Source: Blastochloris tepida (lineage in GTDB: Bacteria > Pseudomonadota > Alphaproteobacteria > Rhizobiales > Xanthobacteraceae). Taken from it: 64,000 nt of DNA. Shown here in pieces: positions 44,301-53,658 of this stretch. The first letter of the stretch is position 1. Every line of letters begins with the position of its first letter. The notes under the pieces were generated by a model, which had not been told where the DNA came from, did no database searches, and saw only the letters and a program-made list of their open reading frames with translations. The translations under genes were made by a program, and so were the position numbers. Where the stretch lies: the NCBI RefSeq assembly GCF_003966715.1, contig NZ_AP018907.1:2592001-2656000 (forward strand). Reading direction: 5' to 3'.

Positions 44301-45241
44301 CGGCCCAGGTCGCCGAGCGCATCGTCGAGCGCGTGGTCGAGAAGGTGCAGGTGCAGGTCCAGAAGGTGCGCGAGCGCGAGAAGCTGCCCGACCGCCGCAA
44401 GGGCTACACCCAGAAGGCCATCGTCGGCGGCCACAAGGTCTATCTGCGCACCGGCGAATACGAGGACGGGCGGCTCGGCGAGATCTTCATCGACATGCAC
44501 AAGGAGGGCGCGGCGCTGCGCTCGCTCCTCAACAATTTCGCCATCGCCATCTCGCTCGGCCTGCAATACGGCGTGCCGCTCGACGAATATGTCGATGCCT
44601 TCACCTTCACCCGCTTCGAGCCGGCGGGCCCGGTGCAGGGCAACGACATCGTCAAGTACGCCACCTCGATCCTCGACTACGTGTTCCGCGAATTGGCGGT
44701 GTCCTATCTCGGCCGCTACGACCTCGGCCACGTGCAGCCCGACGCCTCGTTCGATGCGCTGGGCGCGGGCGTGGCCGAAGGCAAGGGGCCGACGCCGGCC
44801 CCGGCCTCGCGCGTGGTCTCGAAGGGGCTGGTGCGCGGCCGCACGCAGAATCTTCTCGTCGTGCCGAAGGGCGAAACCCCGCGCGGCGGCACCGGCACGG
44901 TGGCGATGCTGAAGACGGTGGGCGCCACCGCCCTGAAGCCCAGTCTCGACGACCACGAGGACGCCGATCTCGGCATCGGCGAGGCCGAGGCGTCGGAGCG
45001 AACCGAGGGCGAGGCGTCCGGCACGCCGCGGGCGCGCGACGCCAAGACCGGCGTCAAGGAGGCGGGTGCACGCGAGACCGGAGCGGCCGAGGGCAAGGCC
45101 GTGCTGGCCGACCGGCGGGCCGAGGCCAAGGCGCGCGGCTATGAGGGCGAAGCCTGCCCCGAATGCGGCAACTTCACGCTGGTGCGCAACGGCACCTGCA
45201 TGAAGTGCGACACGTGCGGCGGAACGACGGGGTGCAGTTGA
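41336..45241 (+). CDS. nrdJ: Vitamin B12-dependent ribonucleotide reductase, class II
   Basis: 1301 residues. It reduces ribonucleotides to deoxyribonucleotides with adenosylcobalamin. Active-site regions are [11 protein letters not shown], the substrate loop [21 protein letters not shown], and [15 protein letters not shown]. The C-terminus has a TSCPD-like region (about 1020-1130), a long charged linker and a zinc-ribbon tail ([10 protein letters not shown]...CMKCDTCGG). About 38 residues (~504-541, starting [16 protein letters not shown]) between LAFLEKD and RFDVESYEH are encoded by a P5 repeat and are not expected in the family. The start ATG 41336 has AAGAGGACGAG upstream. Confidence 0.96.
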   Translation: MRIERRYTKAGLSPYADIAFRTTVSEIRNPDGSVVFRLEGIEVPEGWSQVAADVLAQKYFRKAGVPAKLKPVEESTVPSWLWRKTADAAALKALPENQRSVGETKATEVFDRLAGTWTYWGWKGGYFDSEDDARAFFDEHRYMLAMQMVAPNSPQWFNTGLHWAYGIDGPSQGHYYVDFETGKLTKSKTAYEHPQPHACFIQSIADDLVNEGGIMDLWVREARLFKYGSGTGSNFSRLRGEGEKLSGGGRSSGLMSFLKIGDRAAGAIKSGGTTRRAAKMVVVDIDHPDIEAYIDWKVKEEEKVAALVAGSRACHKHLKAVLKACVNCEGDNGDCFEPDKNPALKREIRLARRAGVPDNLIKRIIQYARQGFTDIDFPVFDTDWDGEAYLTVAGQNSNNSVRVTDEFLHAVEHDGSWNLTWRNQPGIAKTRKARELWDKIGYAAWACADPGLQFHTTINDWHTCPADGPIRASNPCSEYMFLDDTACNLASLNLLAFLEKDAPTPPPARGRSASDASRVGVDPSPDLRSDPPLSGEGHGSRTARFDVESYEHAIKLWTVVLEISVLMAQFPSKEIAERSYEYRTLGLGFANIGGLLMSSAIPYDSDEGRAIAGALSAIMTGVAYATSAEMASFLGAFPGYGRNAEAMLRVMRNHRRAAHGFREGYEGLSIIPVPLDHAACPDPRLIDHAKRAWDRAVVLGEAHGYRNAQVSVIAPTGTIGLVMDCDTTGIEPDFALVKFKKLAGGGYFKIINRAVPTALRQLGYSEAEIAEIEAYAVGHGSLKQAPGINPVTLAQRGFTPEAIEKVEAAVKGAFDIKFAFNKWTLGEAFCTDTLGIPHEALDAPGFDLLSALGFGKREIEAANLHVCGAMTVEGAPHLKEAHYPVFDCANPCGRIGKRYLSVESHIRMMAASQPFISGAISKTINMPNDATVEDCKSAYMLSWRLGLKANALYRDGSKLSQPLSAQLIADDADEDDIEALLEKPSAARAAQVAERIVERVVEKVQVQVQKVREREKLPDRRKGYTQKAIVGGHKVYLRTGEYEDGRLGEIFIDMHKEGAALRSLLNNFAIAISLGLQYGVPLDEYVDAFTFTRFEPAGPVQGNDIVKYATSILDYVFRELAVSYLGRYDLGHVQPDASFDALGAGVAEGKGPTPAPASRVVSKGLVRGRTQNLLVVPKGETPRGGTGTVAMLKTVGATALKPSLDDHEDADLGIGEAEASERTEGEASGTPRARDAKTGVKEAGARETGAAEGKAVLADRRAEAKARGYEGEACPECGNFTLVRNGTCMKCDTCGGTTGCS
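42845..42950. repeat. P5 palindrome inside nrdJ coding sequence
   Basis: Two hairpins, ACCTCCCCC-ggcaa-GGGGGAGGT (42847-42869) and GACCCTCCCC-tttcc-GGGGAGGGTC (42923-42947), with GGTGGGGGTCGACCCCTCCCC between. The type is the same as the intergenic P5 arrays. The reading frame stays open through it. Confidence 0.85.
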
Positions 45242-45329
45242 GGGGCGAGCAACCGCCGGCCGCTGTGGGCGACAGACCTTACCTACAGCGGCTCACCCTC
45301 ATCTCCTAAGTCTTCGCCGGAAAGATGGG

Positions 45330-46511
45330 ATGACTTTGAATTTATACTTAGATAGTTCCGACTTTTCAGATCTATCCCTTCCGTCGGCGCTACGCAAACC
45401 TCTCGACGGAGACACTCTCAACTTCCTACGCGAAGGAATTTATAACAATTCAATAACTTTATTCTATTCTCCAGTCCACATCTGCGAGATAATCCCCGAG
45501 GGATCTCACGCAAATGAACTGTCTATTGGACGCGCCAGCCTAATTTCCGAGCTTTGCGGCGATAACTTGTTATTAGTTCCATCGGAAATAATGTCGATGG
45601 AAATAAGCAATTTGAATAATGGAATCAAAATGCAAAATTGCGCGTCATCCATATTGGCCCCAAGAGATAAATTCTTAGGCGTTTGCAGCATAAACCCCTC
45701 GCTTATCGAACATCGCCAGCATATTTTGAGCTTATTTGAAAAGGAGATAGCTCATCTCCCTAGGCGTGACAGGCGAAAAATTCAATCAACATTTAACTTT
45801 GAAAGCAGCTCTGGCCGAAATAAATGGCGACAGCTATTTGCTGGCAAGATAGACAATGTCAAACTGACATATCCATTTGACGTTCTCCCAAAGAAATTAC
45901 TCATTGACTGGCTCGTAGGAGACGCAGATCAAAAACATATTGCATATCATTTGCTATTAATCGCCAATGACGCAAAGAGACTCGTTTCATCTCTACAACA
46001 CATGCCGTCCGTTAGCAAACAACTATATGAACTCGTCCGTGATCACGGTGAAAAATGGCAAAATCATCAGATAGATATTATTTCAAAACTGCGACCGTCG
46101 CTTATCGCTGCAAATGATACCCGCGCACCAATCAGACCATTCATTCGTAACATTATCAAACAATCAGATTTTTTCTCGTCGGCTCTCCTCTCTCAAACCG
46201 ATGGCGCCCTTAGCCTCACCGAGACCGAAGCTTTTAACTTCATCAGCCAATGCCATGGATTTAATATAATTATTAATTTGTTTCTTGAGAACATCATATC
46301 TTTAATTGAAGCAAATTATTCTTCTTTTATGTCAGGAAAAGATAAAATAATAGTCGGAAAAGCAAGCGACTTTGCGGACTTCATGCATTCCGTATATATA
46401 CCTTATGTTGACAAGCTCCGATGCGATTCACGAACAGGCTCATTTTTAAGGCGCATCAATCTATTTCCAGACAGAATAATTGATAAGAGAATAAATCTGC
46501 TCAATTTATAG
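45330..46511 (+). CDS. AT-rich gene for a PIN-like domain protein
   Basis: 393 residues in DNA far richer in A and T than all neighbours, with TTA, ATA and AAA codons common, so recent transfer is likely. The N-terminus (LYLDSSDFSDL, Asp8; SPVHICEI, Glu53) and the C-terminus (SDFADFMHSVYIPYVDKLRCDSRTG; Asp347, Asp350, Asp361, Asp366) fit the acidic residues of a PIN-like nuclease fold, separated by ~250 mostly helical residues. No signal or membrane segment. It stands alone after nrdJ; the P6 hairpin follows closely. PIN-like is inference from residue pattern; a defence or toxin role is speculation. Confidence 0.7.
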   Translation: MTLNLYLDSSDFSDLSLPSALRKPLDGDTLNFLREGIYNNSITLFYSPVHICEIIPEGSHANELSIGRASLISELCGDNLLLVPSEIMSMEISNLNNGIKMQNCASSILAPRDKFLGVCSINPSLIEHRQHILSLFEKEIAHLPRRDRRKIQSTFNFESSSGRNKWRQLFAGKIDNVKLTYPFDVLPKKLLIDWLVGDADQKHIAYHLLLIANDAKRLVSSLQHMPSVSKQLYELVRDHGEKWQNHQIDIISKLRPSLIAANDTRAPIRPFIRNIIKQSDFFSSALLSQTDGALSLTETEAFNFISQCHGFNIIINLFLENIISLIEANYSSFMSGKDKIIVGKASDFADFMHSVYIPYVDKLRCDSRTGSFLRRINLFPDRIIDKRINLLNL

Positions 46512-46547
46512 GCGAATTTTCGGAACAATGAATCATAGCAATCGTGG

Positions 46548-46573
46548 GGCGGAATAGCGAAGCGTATTCCGCC
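46548..46573. repeat. P6 palindrome (GGCGGAATAGCG...TATTCCGCC)
   Basis: Arms GGCGGAATA and TATTCCGCC form a hairpin 36 bases after the AT-rich gene. The following ~390 bases up to 46973 hold further P4-type GCCGGGGACGACCG units and no gene. Confidence 0.7.
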
Positions 46574-46973
46574 ATTTACGTGGCGGCGCCCAGCTGGGCC
46601 GGCGCAATACGCTGACGCGATTGCGCCCTACAGAGCGACGAGATCCGTGACGACACGACGACGGCCGGTCTGGGTCCCCTTCCCTCGCGCGGCTGATGCC
46701 GCGCTCGCCGGGGACGACCGCGGCGTGGTTCGCCCTGCTCGCCGGGGACGACCGCGCGCGCCGCTCGCCCGCACCGGCCGACGCAATGATGCCGGAACCG
46801 GACCGGTCGTTCCCGGCGACCGCCGCAGGCGGTCGGGAAGGGAACCCAAGACCGCGCCGGGCCGGGAGACACGATTGGGACCGGACGGCGACGCGGTGTC
46901 GGCGCGATGGCGTCTTGCACGGCATCCATCCTGCGCCGCACACTCAATCCCGTTCGATGAGGCTGGAGCGCCC

Positions 46974-47420
46974 ATGACCGTCTCGCCAATCAACGTACGG
47001 TTCGACGCCGGGATGATGTGGGTCGAGTTGTCGGACGGACGCACGCTCGGCGTGCCGCTGGCATGGTTCCCACGGCTGCTTCATGCGTCCCGCGAGCAGC
47101 GCGCCGAGGTCGAGATCAGCCGAAACGGGCTGCATTGGGATGTGCTCGACGAGGATATCTCGGTCGCCGGCCTGCTGGCCGGACGTGCCGGCACGACGAC
47201 GGCCGGCGTGCCCCCCTCCCCCGCGCGGGCCGCGCTCGCCGGGGACGACCGGCACCCTCTCCCCGCTCGTCGTCCCGGCCGCGACGGCGGCTGCGGCAGT
47301 CCAGGATCCGCAATCGAGGGGTTGCAGAACGGTAACACAAATCGCCTACAGCTTCCGGGCCGGGCGAGCATCGTTCATCACGCCATCGGACACGACAAAT
47401 GGTCGGAAAGACATTGCTGA
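46974..47420 (+). CDS. DUF2442 domain protein with repeat-encoded tail
   Basis: 148 residues. Residues 1-75 form a standard DUF2442 domain (VSPINVRFDAGMMWVELSDG, RTLGVPLAWFPRLL, GLHWDVLDEDISVAGLL). Such proteins are usually about 80 residues. The remaining ~70 residues are encoded by P4-type repeat DNA (CGCTCGCCGGGGACGACCGG, CGTCGTCCCGGCC) and look like read-through into a repeat. The stop lies 22 bases inside the next gene. DUF2442 proteins often act beside DUF4160 partners; none is seen here. Confidence 0.8.
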   Translation: MTVSPINVRFDAGMMWVELSDGRTLGVPLAWFPRLLHASREQRAEVEISRNGLHWDVLDEDISVAGLLAGRAGTTTAGVPPSPARAALAGDDRHPLPARRPGRDGGCGSPGSAIEGLQNGNTNRLQLPGRASIVHHAIGHDKWSERHC

Positions 47421-48082
47421 AGCGCATGGCCGCGACGGTCGGTGCCGGCACGTATCGCCGCCTGCTGCCCTATGCCATCCTCAAGACGAGGTTCGCCGAG
47501 ATCGCGTCGATCCCGACGTTCGAGACCCGGGAGCAACTCTGGGACCATGGTCTCGACACGGTGGCGAACCGCAAGGTGACCTTCGTCGAATTCGGCGTCC
47601 ACGAAGGGTATTCGATCGGCTATTTCGCCCGGCGGCACCCGAACCCGGACTCCGAATTCATCGGCCTGGACAGTTTCGAGGGGCTGCCCGAGGACTGGGG
47701 GCCGGCCCCGAAGGGCACGTTCAGCACCAACGGCGCGGTGCCGGCGATCGGCGACGCCCGCGTGAGCTTCATCAAGGGATGGTTCCAGGACTCGTGGGAC
47801 GAGCTGGCGGCGCGGCTTCAGGGCCGCGACCTCGGGTCGCTGATCGTGCATTACGACGCCGATCTCTATACCTCGACGCTCTATGCGCTGTCGAAGATCG
47901 ACTCGCTCGGCATCGGCTACATGGCGATATTCGACGAGTTCACGGGGCAGGAGCTGCTGGCGCTGGACGACTACTGCAATTCGCATTGCGCCTCGGTGTC
48001 GTTCCTCGGCAAGACCCTGCTCGACGGCTTCCCGCTCCAGGTCCTGTGCCGCATCGAGCCCCGGCGCAGCGCCGTCCGGTGA
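47399..48082 (+). CDS. Class I SAM-dependent methyltransferase (TylF-like)
   Basis: 227 residues. The SAM-binding motif is TFVEFGVHEGYSIGYFARR; DSFEGLPEDW and IVHYDADLYTSTLYAL are typical of the TylF/MycF macrocin O-methyltransferase family and its relatives in surface-sugar clusters, the latter string carrying metal-binding aspartates. It overlaps the preceding gene by 22 bases unless it starts at the Met nine codons on (47426). Substrate not evident. Confidence 0.85.
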   Translation: MVGKTLLKRMAATVGAGTYRRLLPYAILKTRFAEIASIPTFETREQLWDHGLDTVANRKVTFVEFGVHEGYSIGYFARRHPNPDSEFIGLDSFEGLPEDWGPAPKGTFSTNGAVPAIGDARVSFIKGWFQDSWDELAARLQGRDLGSLIVHYDADLYTSTLYALSKIDSLGIGYMAIFDEFTGQELLALDDYCNSHCASVSFLGKTLLDGFPLQVLCRIEPRRSAVR

Positions 48083-48109
48083 GCCGCGCGCCCTGGCGCT
48101 CCCCGCACC

Positions 48110-48460
48110 CTACCCGCCGAATGTGCCGGCGTAGAGTTCGGGCTTGAAGCCCACCACCAGCCGGCCGTCCACCTCCAGCACCGGGCGCTTGATCATCGCC
48201 GGCTGCGCCGCCATCAGCGCCAGCGCCTTGGCCTCGGTGAGGCCGGCCTTGGCGTCCTCGGGCAGCTTGCGGAACGTGGTGCCGGCGCGGTTGAGCAACG
48301 TTTCCCAGCCCACCTGCCGCGCCCACGCCGCAAGCTGCGCCGGCTCGATGCCGGCGCTCCTGTAGTCATGAAACGTGTGGGCGACGCCGTGCGCCTCCAG
48401 CCAGGCGCGCGCCTTCTTCATCGTGTCGCAGGCCTTGATGCCGTAGATGGTGACGGACAT
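48110..48460 (-). CDS. ArsC/Spx family protein (YffB-like)
   Basis: 116 residues with a thioredoxin-like fold. The single redox Cys is in YGIKACDTMKKARAWL and the later VGFKPELYAGTF and IKRPVLEVDGRLVVGF are typical. Members of the YffB branch are of uncertain role, not proven arsenate reductases. AGGGGAGG upstream supports ATG 48460. Confidence 0.9.
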   Translation of the reverse strand: MSVTIYGIKACDTMKKARAWLEAHGVAHTFHDYRSAGIEPAQLAAWARQVGWETLLNRAGTTFRKLPEDAKAGLTEAKALALMAAQPAMIKRPVLEVDGRLVVGFKPELYAGTFGG

Positions 48461-48737
48461 TGGCGCCTCCCCTGCCGCTTGCCGATGACTGCCCTGATAG
48501 AGCGTCCGGCGCGCTGAGGCGAGGGAGGGCCGCGATCCACGCCAAGTCTCACGGCCCAAGCCAAGTCTCACGGCCCACGCAGGTCTCGCGGCGCGATCCC
48601 GGGCGCGGCGATCAGCGCGCTTATCGTAGCCGGTTACCTCACCCACAAGTGGAACCTTCCGCCCGGCGCGCGCGTCGTCTCAGGTTCCGTGTCCAGTCTG
48701 TCGCGTTTTCGGTTCGTCCTGCAGCAGGAGGAAGGCC

Positions 48738-49268
48738 ATGGCTTCGTTTTCCAGCAAGACGTCCTTCAACGGCGAAGTCTTCCGGATCGCCGGAACGGCG
48801 GACGGCTCCGTCAGCATGTCCAGCAAGTATGGGAAAGACGGCCTCACATTCGAGATCAACAGCCGGAAGGCCATCGACGCCGACATCACCGGCAATCTCG
48901 ATGCCAAGGTGATCGGCAGCAACTCCGCCGATACGTTCGACTTCTCGTGCGCCACCGGGAACTACATCGTATGCACCCGCGGCGGCAATGACCGGATCAT
49001 CGACGGCACCGGCAACAACACGTTCGACGGCGGCGCCGGCCAGGATACGTTCGTGTTCAATGTGGTCGAGGGGCCGGATTCTCCGGACGAGATCGACACC
49101 ATCGTCAATTTCAGCCTCGCCGAGGACGAGATCGTAACCGGCGGCCAGACCTACACGGTGGCGGACGGCGCAACGGATGAGGCCATCATCACCTTCGACG
49201 ACGGCGATCAGGTCGTGGTGCGGGGGGCCGGCGTCACGGCCGACAGCATCGTGGGCGCGATCGCCTGA
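48738..49268 (+). CDS. Small RTX/hemolysin-type repeat protein
   Basis: 176 residues, acidic, no signal peptide. The middle holds RTX-like turns (IGSNSADTFDFS, TRGGNDRIIDGTGNNTFDGGAGQDTFVFN) that would bind calcium in a beta roll. Such proteins are usually exported by type I secretion through a C-terminal signal; the C-terminal 40 residues (acidic, hydrophobic end SIVGAIA) fit, but no transporter genes are nearby. GGAGGAAGG precedes the ATG. Confidence 0.75.
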   Translation: MASFSSKTSFNGEVFRIAGTADGSVSMSSKYGKDGLTFEINSRKAIDADITGNLDAKVIGSNSADTFDFSCATGNYIVCTRGGNDRIIDGTGNNTFDGGAGQDTFVFNVVEGPDSPDEIDTIVNFSLAEDEIVTGGQTYTVADGATDEAIITFDDGDQVVVRGAGVTADSIVGAIA

Positions 49269-49335
49269 GACGAAGGCCGGCGCCGGTGGCCCGTGGGCGT
49301 TTGACATCGCGGGCACGCTGCGGCTCCCTGTCCGC

Positions 49336-49602
49336 ATGCGATCGATTCCGTCTGCCCTGCCCGCACTCGCCGCCGGCCTCGCGGCCATCGTCCTGATCAC
49401 GGCACCGGCCTCAGCGGCGCCGCGCCTCTTCTCCACCGAGCCGGCGCTCGGCACCCTGCGCGTCGGCCAGCGCGTGCTGGTCGACGACGGGGTGTGCAAG
49501 GCCGGGGAGATCCGCGAGGTGGTGGTGAACAGCCGCAAGAGCGGCGACACCAAGTCGTACCCCGATGGCGGCCCGCGGGTGCGCCGCTGCGTCAAGCGCT
49601 GA
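49336..49602 (+). CDS. Small exported protein (possibly DUF6719)
   Basis: 88 residues. A signal peptide ends at APASA (~residue 27). The mature part begins PRLFSTEPALGTLRVGQRVLVDDG, with a cysteine pair (CKAGEI and RRCVKR) that could form a disulfide. The GTLRVGQRVxVDDGxC pattern is one I associate with rhizobial DUF6719 proteins, from memory. Function unknown. Confidence 0.7.
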   Translation: MRSIPSALPALAAGLAAIVLITAPASAAPRLFSTEPALGTLRVGQRVLVDDGVCKAGEIREVVVNSRKSGDTKSYPDGGPRVRRCVKR

Positions 49603-49745
49603 GCAGCGGCGCCGGCCGGCCCTGCCAGCGGCCGCGAAGGCGGGCCGCTGGTTCCGGTCGCGGATTTTCGCGAAATCTCTGATTTCCGAAAAGAAAATCC
49701 GCGAGTGTCGACGGCCCCACGCGTCAGCGTCCGGGGCCGTTCGCA

Positions 49746-51443
49746 TCAGGCTGCGCGGCGGCCGTCCTCTGCCAGGGCGGACAGGAAGCGCGTCACCTCG
49801 GCCGAGAGGTGGGCGGCCTCGCGGGCGAGTTCGTCGGCGGAGGCCAGCACCGCATCGGCCGAGCGGGTGGTTTCGTGGATGGCGCTCGCCACGTCGCCGA
49901 CATTGTCCGACACCGTCTCGGTGCCGCGGGCGGCGGTCTGCACATTCTGGGTGATCTCGCGGGTTGCCGCGCCCTGCTGCTCGACGGCGCCGGCGATGGC
50001 CGCCGTGGTGCGGTCGATCTCCTGCAGCGTCACCGCAATCTCGCGAATGGTCCCAACCGCGCCCTTGGTCGACGTCTGGATGCCGGCGACCTGCTGGGCG
50101 ATCTCGTCGGTGGCCTTGGCGGTCTGACCGGCCAGATTCTTCACTTCCTGGGCCACGACGGCAAAGCCGCGCCCGGCCTCGCCGGCGCGGGCAGCCTCGA
50201 TGGTGGCGTTGAGCGCCAGCAGATTGGTCTGGGCGGCGATCGCCTGGATCAGATCGACCACGGCGCCGATGCGCTCGCCGGCCGAGGCCAACGCCTCGAT
50301 CTGCTGCGCCGACGCCTCACTGGCCGCAGCGACACGCCGCACCGTATCGGCGGCGGTCGACACCTGGCGGGAAATCTCCTGGATCGAGGCGGAGAGCTCT
50401 TCCGTCGCCGCCGCCACGGTCTGCACGCCGGAGGCGGTGTCCTGCGAAGCCTGATCGACCGCGCCGACCCGGCTCGCGGCTTCGCCGGCGACGCCGGCCA
50501 GCGTGCGCGCGGTGGCCTGCATGGTGCCGGCGCTCGCCTCGACAACGCTCAGCACCCGCGCCATCGAACCCTGGAATTCCGTCACTGCGGCCTCGACATG
50601 GCGGGCGCGCAGGTCCTTGGCCTGCTGCTCGGCGGACGCTTCCCGCTCCAGCCGCGCGCGCTCGATGGCATTGTGCTTGAACACCTCCACCGCCTGGGCC
50701 ATGCGGCCCATCTCGTCGGTGCGTTCGCGCGCGGGGATGTCGAGCGACGTGTCGCCGGCGGCGAGCCGCTGCATGGCGCTTGTGAGCGCCGATATCGGCC
50801 GGCCGACGCCGCGCACGATGGTCCAGATGCCGGCGCACACACCGGTCAGAACCAGCGCCAGCACGCCGCTCACCACCAGCAGGCGGGCCCGCATGTCGGC
50901 GGCGTTGCGCTCGAACAGGGCGTCGGCGCGGGCGGCATAGGTGGCGGCCAGCGCATCGACCGCCTTGTTGAAGGCCTGGCGGGTGGTCCGGTTGGCGTCG
51001 TTGTCGCCGATCTCGCGGGCGGCGGCGCTGCCGTGCTCGCGGCCGGCCTTGACCAGATCGGACCGCAGCCTGGCGAAGATCTCATACTGCTGCTTGAAGG
51101 TGGCGAAGGCCGCCCGGTCCTGCTCGGCGATGTCCGCCTCCCATTCGCCGACCACCTTGGCCATCTGGCCGAGATAGGATTCCAGCGACTTGGCGAAGCG
51201 ATCGAGCTGCTCGGGACGGTCGGCCATGTAGACGCCGCGCGACTCCATCACCACCGCGAACACGAGACCGTTGATCTTCTCGATCCGCGCCGAATTCGAG
51301 CGCAAACCATCAAGTTCGGCGATCACGCGTTCGTCCTGATAATTGGCCCACAGGACGGCGCCCGACAGCGCCAGGGCGGCGAATGCCAGCGCGGCAAACA
51401 GCACCTGAAGACGAACGACGATGGATTGGGAAAACCGGCGCAT
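49746..51443 (-). CDS. Methyl-accepting chemotaxis protein
   Basis: 565 residues. Membrane helix 1 spans about 10-30, a helical periplasmic sensor ~35-190, membrane helix 2 ~195-215, then a HAMP domain ([21 protein letters not shown]) and the signalling coiled coil with the hairpin tip [23 protein letters not shown]. It passes ligand information to CheA/CheW. No che genes are nearby, so it is an orphan receptor; no conserved CheR/CheB pentapeptide is seen at the C-terminus. Confidence 0.93.
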   Translation of the reverse strand: MRRFSQSIVVRLQVLFAALAFAALALSGAVLWANYQDERVIAELDGLRSNSARIEKINGLVFAVVMESRGVYMADRPEQLDRFAKSLESYLGQMAKVVGEWEADIAEQDRAAFATFKQQYEIFARLRSDLVKAGREHGSAAAREIGDNDANRTTRQAFNKAVDALAATYAARADALFERNAADMRARLLVVSGVLALVLTGVCAGIWTIVRGVGRPISALTSAMQRLAAGDTSLDIPARERTDEMGRMAQAVEVFKHNAIERARLEREASAEQQAKDLRARHVEAAVTEFQGSMARVLSVVEASAGTMQATARTLAGVAGEAASRVGAVDQASQDTASGVQTVAAATEELSASIQEISRQVSTAADTVRRVAAASEASAQQIEALASAGERIGAVVDLIQAIAAQTNLLALNATIEAARAGEAGRGFAVVAQEVKNLAGQTAKATDEIAQQVAGIQTSTKGAVGTIREIAVTLQEIDRTTAAIAGAVEQQGAATREITQNVQTAARGTETVSDNVGDVASAIHETTRSADAVLASADELAREAAHLSAEVTRFLSALAEDGRRAA

Positions 51444-51961
51444 GTCCCGCGAGCCTCTTTCACAGCCTCCGAAATCCAACCCTGACCGAACGACGCTACG
51501 TCATTCCGGCCGGGCGAACTCGGCATCATTGGTGGCGTGAAATTGACCCTTGCCGGCAAACAGTCTCTTACCCGGCCAGAAATACGCGCGCTGTTTCCGT
51601 TACTTCAAGAGGTTATCCAGGTCGAAAGGCCGTTGAATCGCTGACCTGAACAGAGGGTGCCCAGGCCGATCCCACCGCAAGGACTGCCGCGCCGGCCCGA
51701 GCGCTCCGGCGAGAGGCGGAGAATCATCGGGCTGTCCGGGTCATGCGCAGGGCGCCTGCCCTCTGTGTCGGCCCCGAAATCTTTGCCGAATCGACGTTCC
51801 TGGTGCATTTTTGTTCGGTTGCAGGGTGCCCGCAGCGAAGAGCGTGTGGCGGCCGTTGAAATGGCTTGTTCTCGCCGGCAGCCGCGCTACCCTTCCTGCG
51901 ATCGGTTCCCGGCCGGCGAGCGGACAGAGGCGCCGTCGCCGCGGCCCCGTGGAGGCAATTC
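51444..51961. other. Intergenic region, no gene seen
   Basis: The divergent region between the chemotaxis receptor and the deacetylase gene. Only short frames of shadow-like composition are present. It must carry both promoters; I could not pick a convincing one. Confidence 0.5.
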
Positions 51962-53047
51962 ATGCTCGTTTCAATGCCGCGACGCCGCGTGCTCTTGGCA
52001 GCAACGGCGGCAGCCATGCTGGCGATGGTCCAGCCTTCCCCCGACGCCGCCGCCCAGACCGCGCCGGTGGTGCGCGGCCCGAGCGCGCCGGCCCTGATGC
52101 CGGCCGAGTCCAGCGGCGGGCCGACCGCCACCCAGCCCGCGGTGCGCGGGTCGGGCGCCCCGGCCCTGCTCGCCAAGCCGCCCGCGGCCCCGGCCGCCGC
52201 GGCGGAGCCCGCCCCGACCCTGGAGGCGGTGCCGGCGGCGAGCGCGGCGGTCAACTGCCCGGGCAACCCGAATGCGCTCGGCGTGTCGCGCACTGTCGAG
52301 ATCGACACCACCGGCGGGCCGGGCTTCGGCTTCGAGCACTTCAAGGCCTATGACTTCCTGCGGCCCGGCGAGGTGGTGCTGACCTTCGACGACGGGCCGT
52401 GGCCGCGCAACACGCCGGCCGTGCTCGCCGCCCTCGCCAATCACTGCACCAAGGCGACCTTCTTCCCGATCGGCAAGCACGCCTCCTGGCATCCGGAAAT
52501 CCTGCGGCAGGTGGCGGCGCAGGGCCACACCGTCGGCTCGCACACCTGGTCGCACGCCGACCTGAGCAAGAAGGCTGTCGACGGCAAGGCCGAGATCGAG
52601 AAGGGGGCGAGCGCGGTCAAGCTGGCGCTCGGCGGCGCGCCCGAGACGCCGTTCTTCCGCTTCCCGGCGCTGCGCCATCCGCCGGAGATGCTGGCCTATG
52701 TCGGCGAGCGCAACATGGCGGTGTTCTCGTGCGACGTCGACTCCTTCGACTTCAAGACCAAGAAGCCGGAGGCCATGGTTAAGACCGTGATGTCCAAGCT
52801 GCAGAAGACCGGCAAGGGCATCATCCTGATGCACGACTTCCAGGCGGTGACCGGCAAGGCCATGCCGATGCTGCTCGACGCCCTCAAGGCCGGCGGCTAC
52901 CGGGTGGTGCACCTCACGGCCAAGGAGCAGCTCCAGACCCTGCCCGAGTACGACGCCGAAGTGGCCAAGGAGATCAAGGGGCCGGCCTCGGCCGGCGGCA
53001 CCGGCAAGCCGACCTCCTCGGTGGTGCGGACGATCGACGGCTACTGA
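51962..53047 (+). CDS. Polysaccharide deacetylase (NodB domain), exported
   Basis: 361 residues. A signal peptide (MPRRRVLLAATAAAMLAMVQ...) is followed by an Ala/Pro-rich linker to ~100 and a NodB homology domain: VVLTFDDGPWPRNTP (catalytic and metal Asp pair), HTVGSHTWSHADLSKK (metal His pair), FFRFPALRHPP and GIILMHDFQ. It likely removes acetyl groups from peptidoglycan or an extracellular polysaccharide. GGAGG seven bases before ATG 51962 fixes the start. Confidence 0.93.
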   Translation: MLVSMPRRRVLLAATAAAMLAMVQPSPDAAAQTAPVVRGPSAPALMPAESSGGPTATQPAVRGSGAPALLAKPPAAPAAAAEPAPTLEAVPAASAAVNCPGNPNALGVSRTVEIDTTGGPGFGFEHFKAYDFLRPGEVVLTFDDGPWPRNTPAVLAALANHCTKATFFPIGKHASWHPEILRQVAAQGHTVGSHTWSHADLSKKAVDGKAEIEKGASAVKLALGGAPETPFFRFPALRHPPEMLAYVGERNMAVFSCDVDSFDFKTKKPEAMVKTVMSKLQKTGKGIILMHDFQAVTGKAMPMLLDALKAGGYRVVHLTAKEQLQTLPEYDAEVAKEIKGPASAGGTGKPTSSVVRTIDGY

Positions 53048-53085
53048 TCGCCGGGCAGGCGGCCTGTTGGGACCGGGAGGCGCCG

Positions 53086-53442
53086 ATGCCGGTCAAGCCG
53101 GTCGCGGCCATGACAAGCGGGCTGGGACGCTTTTCGGGCAGTCCCGGCCTCGACTACGAGATCGCCCAGGAGAAGGCCGCTTCGCTCGGCCGCATGGGGC
53201 GGCGGCTGGAGGCGGCGCTGGCGGCACTCGCTGCGTTCGATGCCGCCCCTCGCGATGCCGCCACCGCTGCCGGTCCGGACGGCAATGGTAGCCGGCCGGC
53301 GCTGGTCGCCGAGGCGGCCGAGGCGCTGTGGATGCTGGCGGTGCAGCGCGAGGCGGTGGGCCTGTGCAGCTTTTCCGCTTTGCTGCGCGACTATGCGGTG
53401 CCGGCCGAGGTCGCCGACCGCATGGGGCCGCGCGGGGCGTGA
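53086..53442 (+). CDS. Conserved small protein (DUF6665-like)
   Basis: 118 residues, cytoplasmic, mostly helical. DYEIAQEKAASLGRMGRRLEAAL and ALWMLAVQREAVGL resemble a small rhizobial family I recall as DUF6665. GGGAGGCGCCG directly before the ATG is a strong ribosome site. The TGA stop is the start of TGATACGGTTT, the edge of a P1 sequence. Confidence 0.7.
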   Translation: MPVKPVAAMTSGLGRFSGSPGLDYEIAQEKAASLGRMGRRLEAALAALAAFDAAPRDAATAAGPDGNGSRPALVAEAAEALWMLAVQREAVGLCSFSALLRDYAVPAEVADRMGPRGA

Positions 53443-53485
53443 TACGGTTTCCGGGTGATCCCTTCGCGATACCGGACACGGTCTC
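53443..53485. repeat. Partial P1 element (hairpin A) joined to a stop codon
   Basis: TACGGTTTCCGGGTGATCCCTTCGCGATACCGGACACGG matches hairpin A with a few changes and TCTCGCC of hairpin B follows. The preceding gene's TGA is immediately adjacent. Confidence 0.65.
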
Positions 53486-53658
53486 GCCACCCGATCCGTC
53501 CGTTGCGGCGCGGGAGCGATGACATGTCCGTGTCGGCCCCCCGACGAAGTACGGGGATGCCAAGCCCACCCGGCGGACCATAACAATAGATGGCCCCGCA
53601 ACAAGTGGGGTGCGATAACTGACAAAACCAGAAGCGTACGGGAGGCACGGTCCGGTTC

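Noticed and set aside
41168..44956. A ~1260-residue minus-strand open frame opposite nrdJ
   Set aside because: It mirrors nrdJ codon for codon; no ribosome site and low-complexity Arg/Val/His composition.
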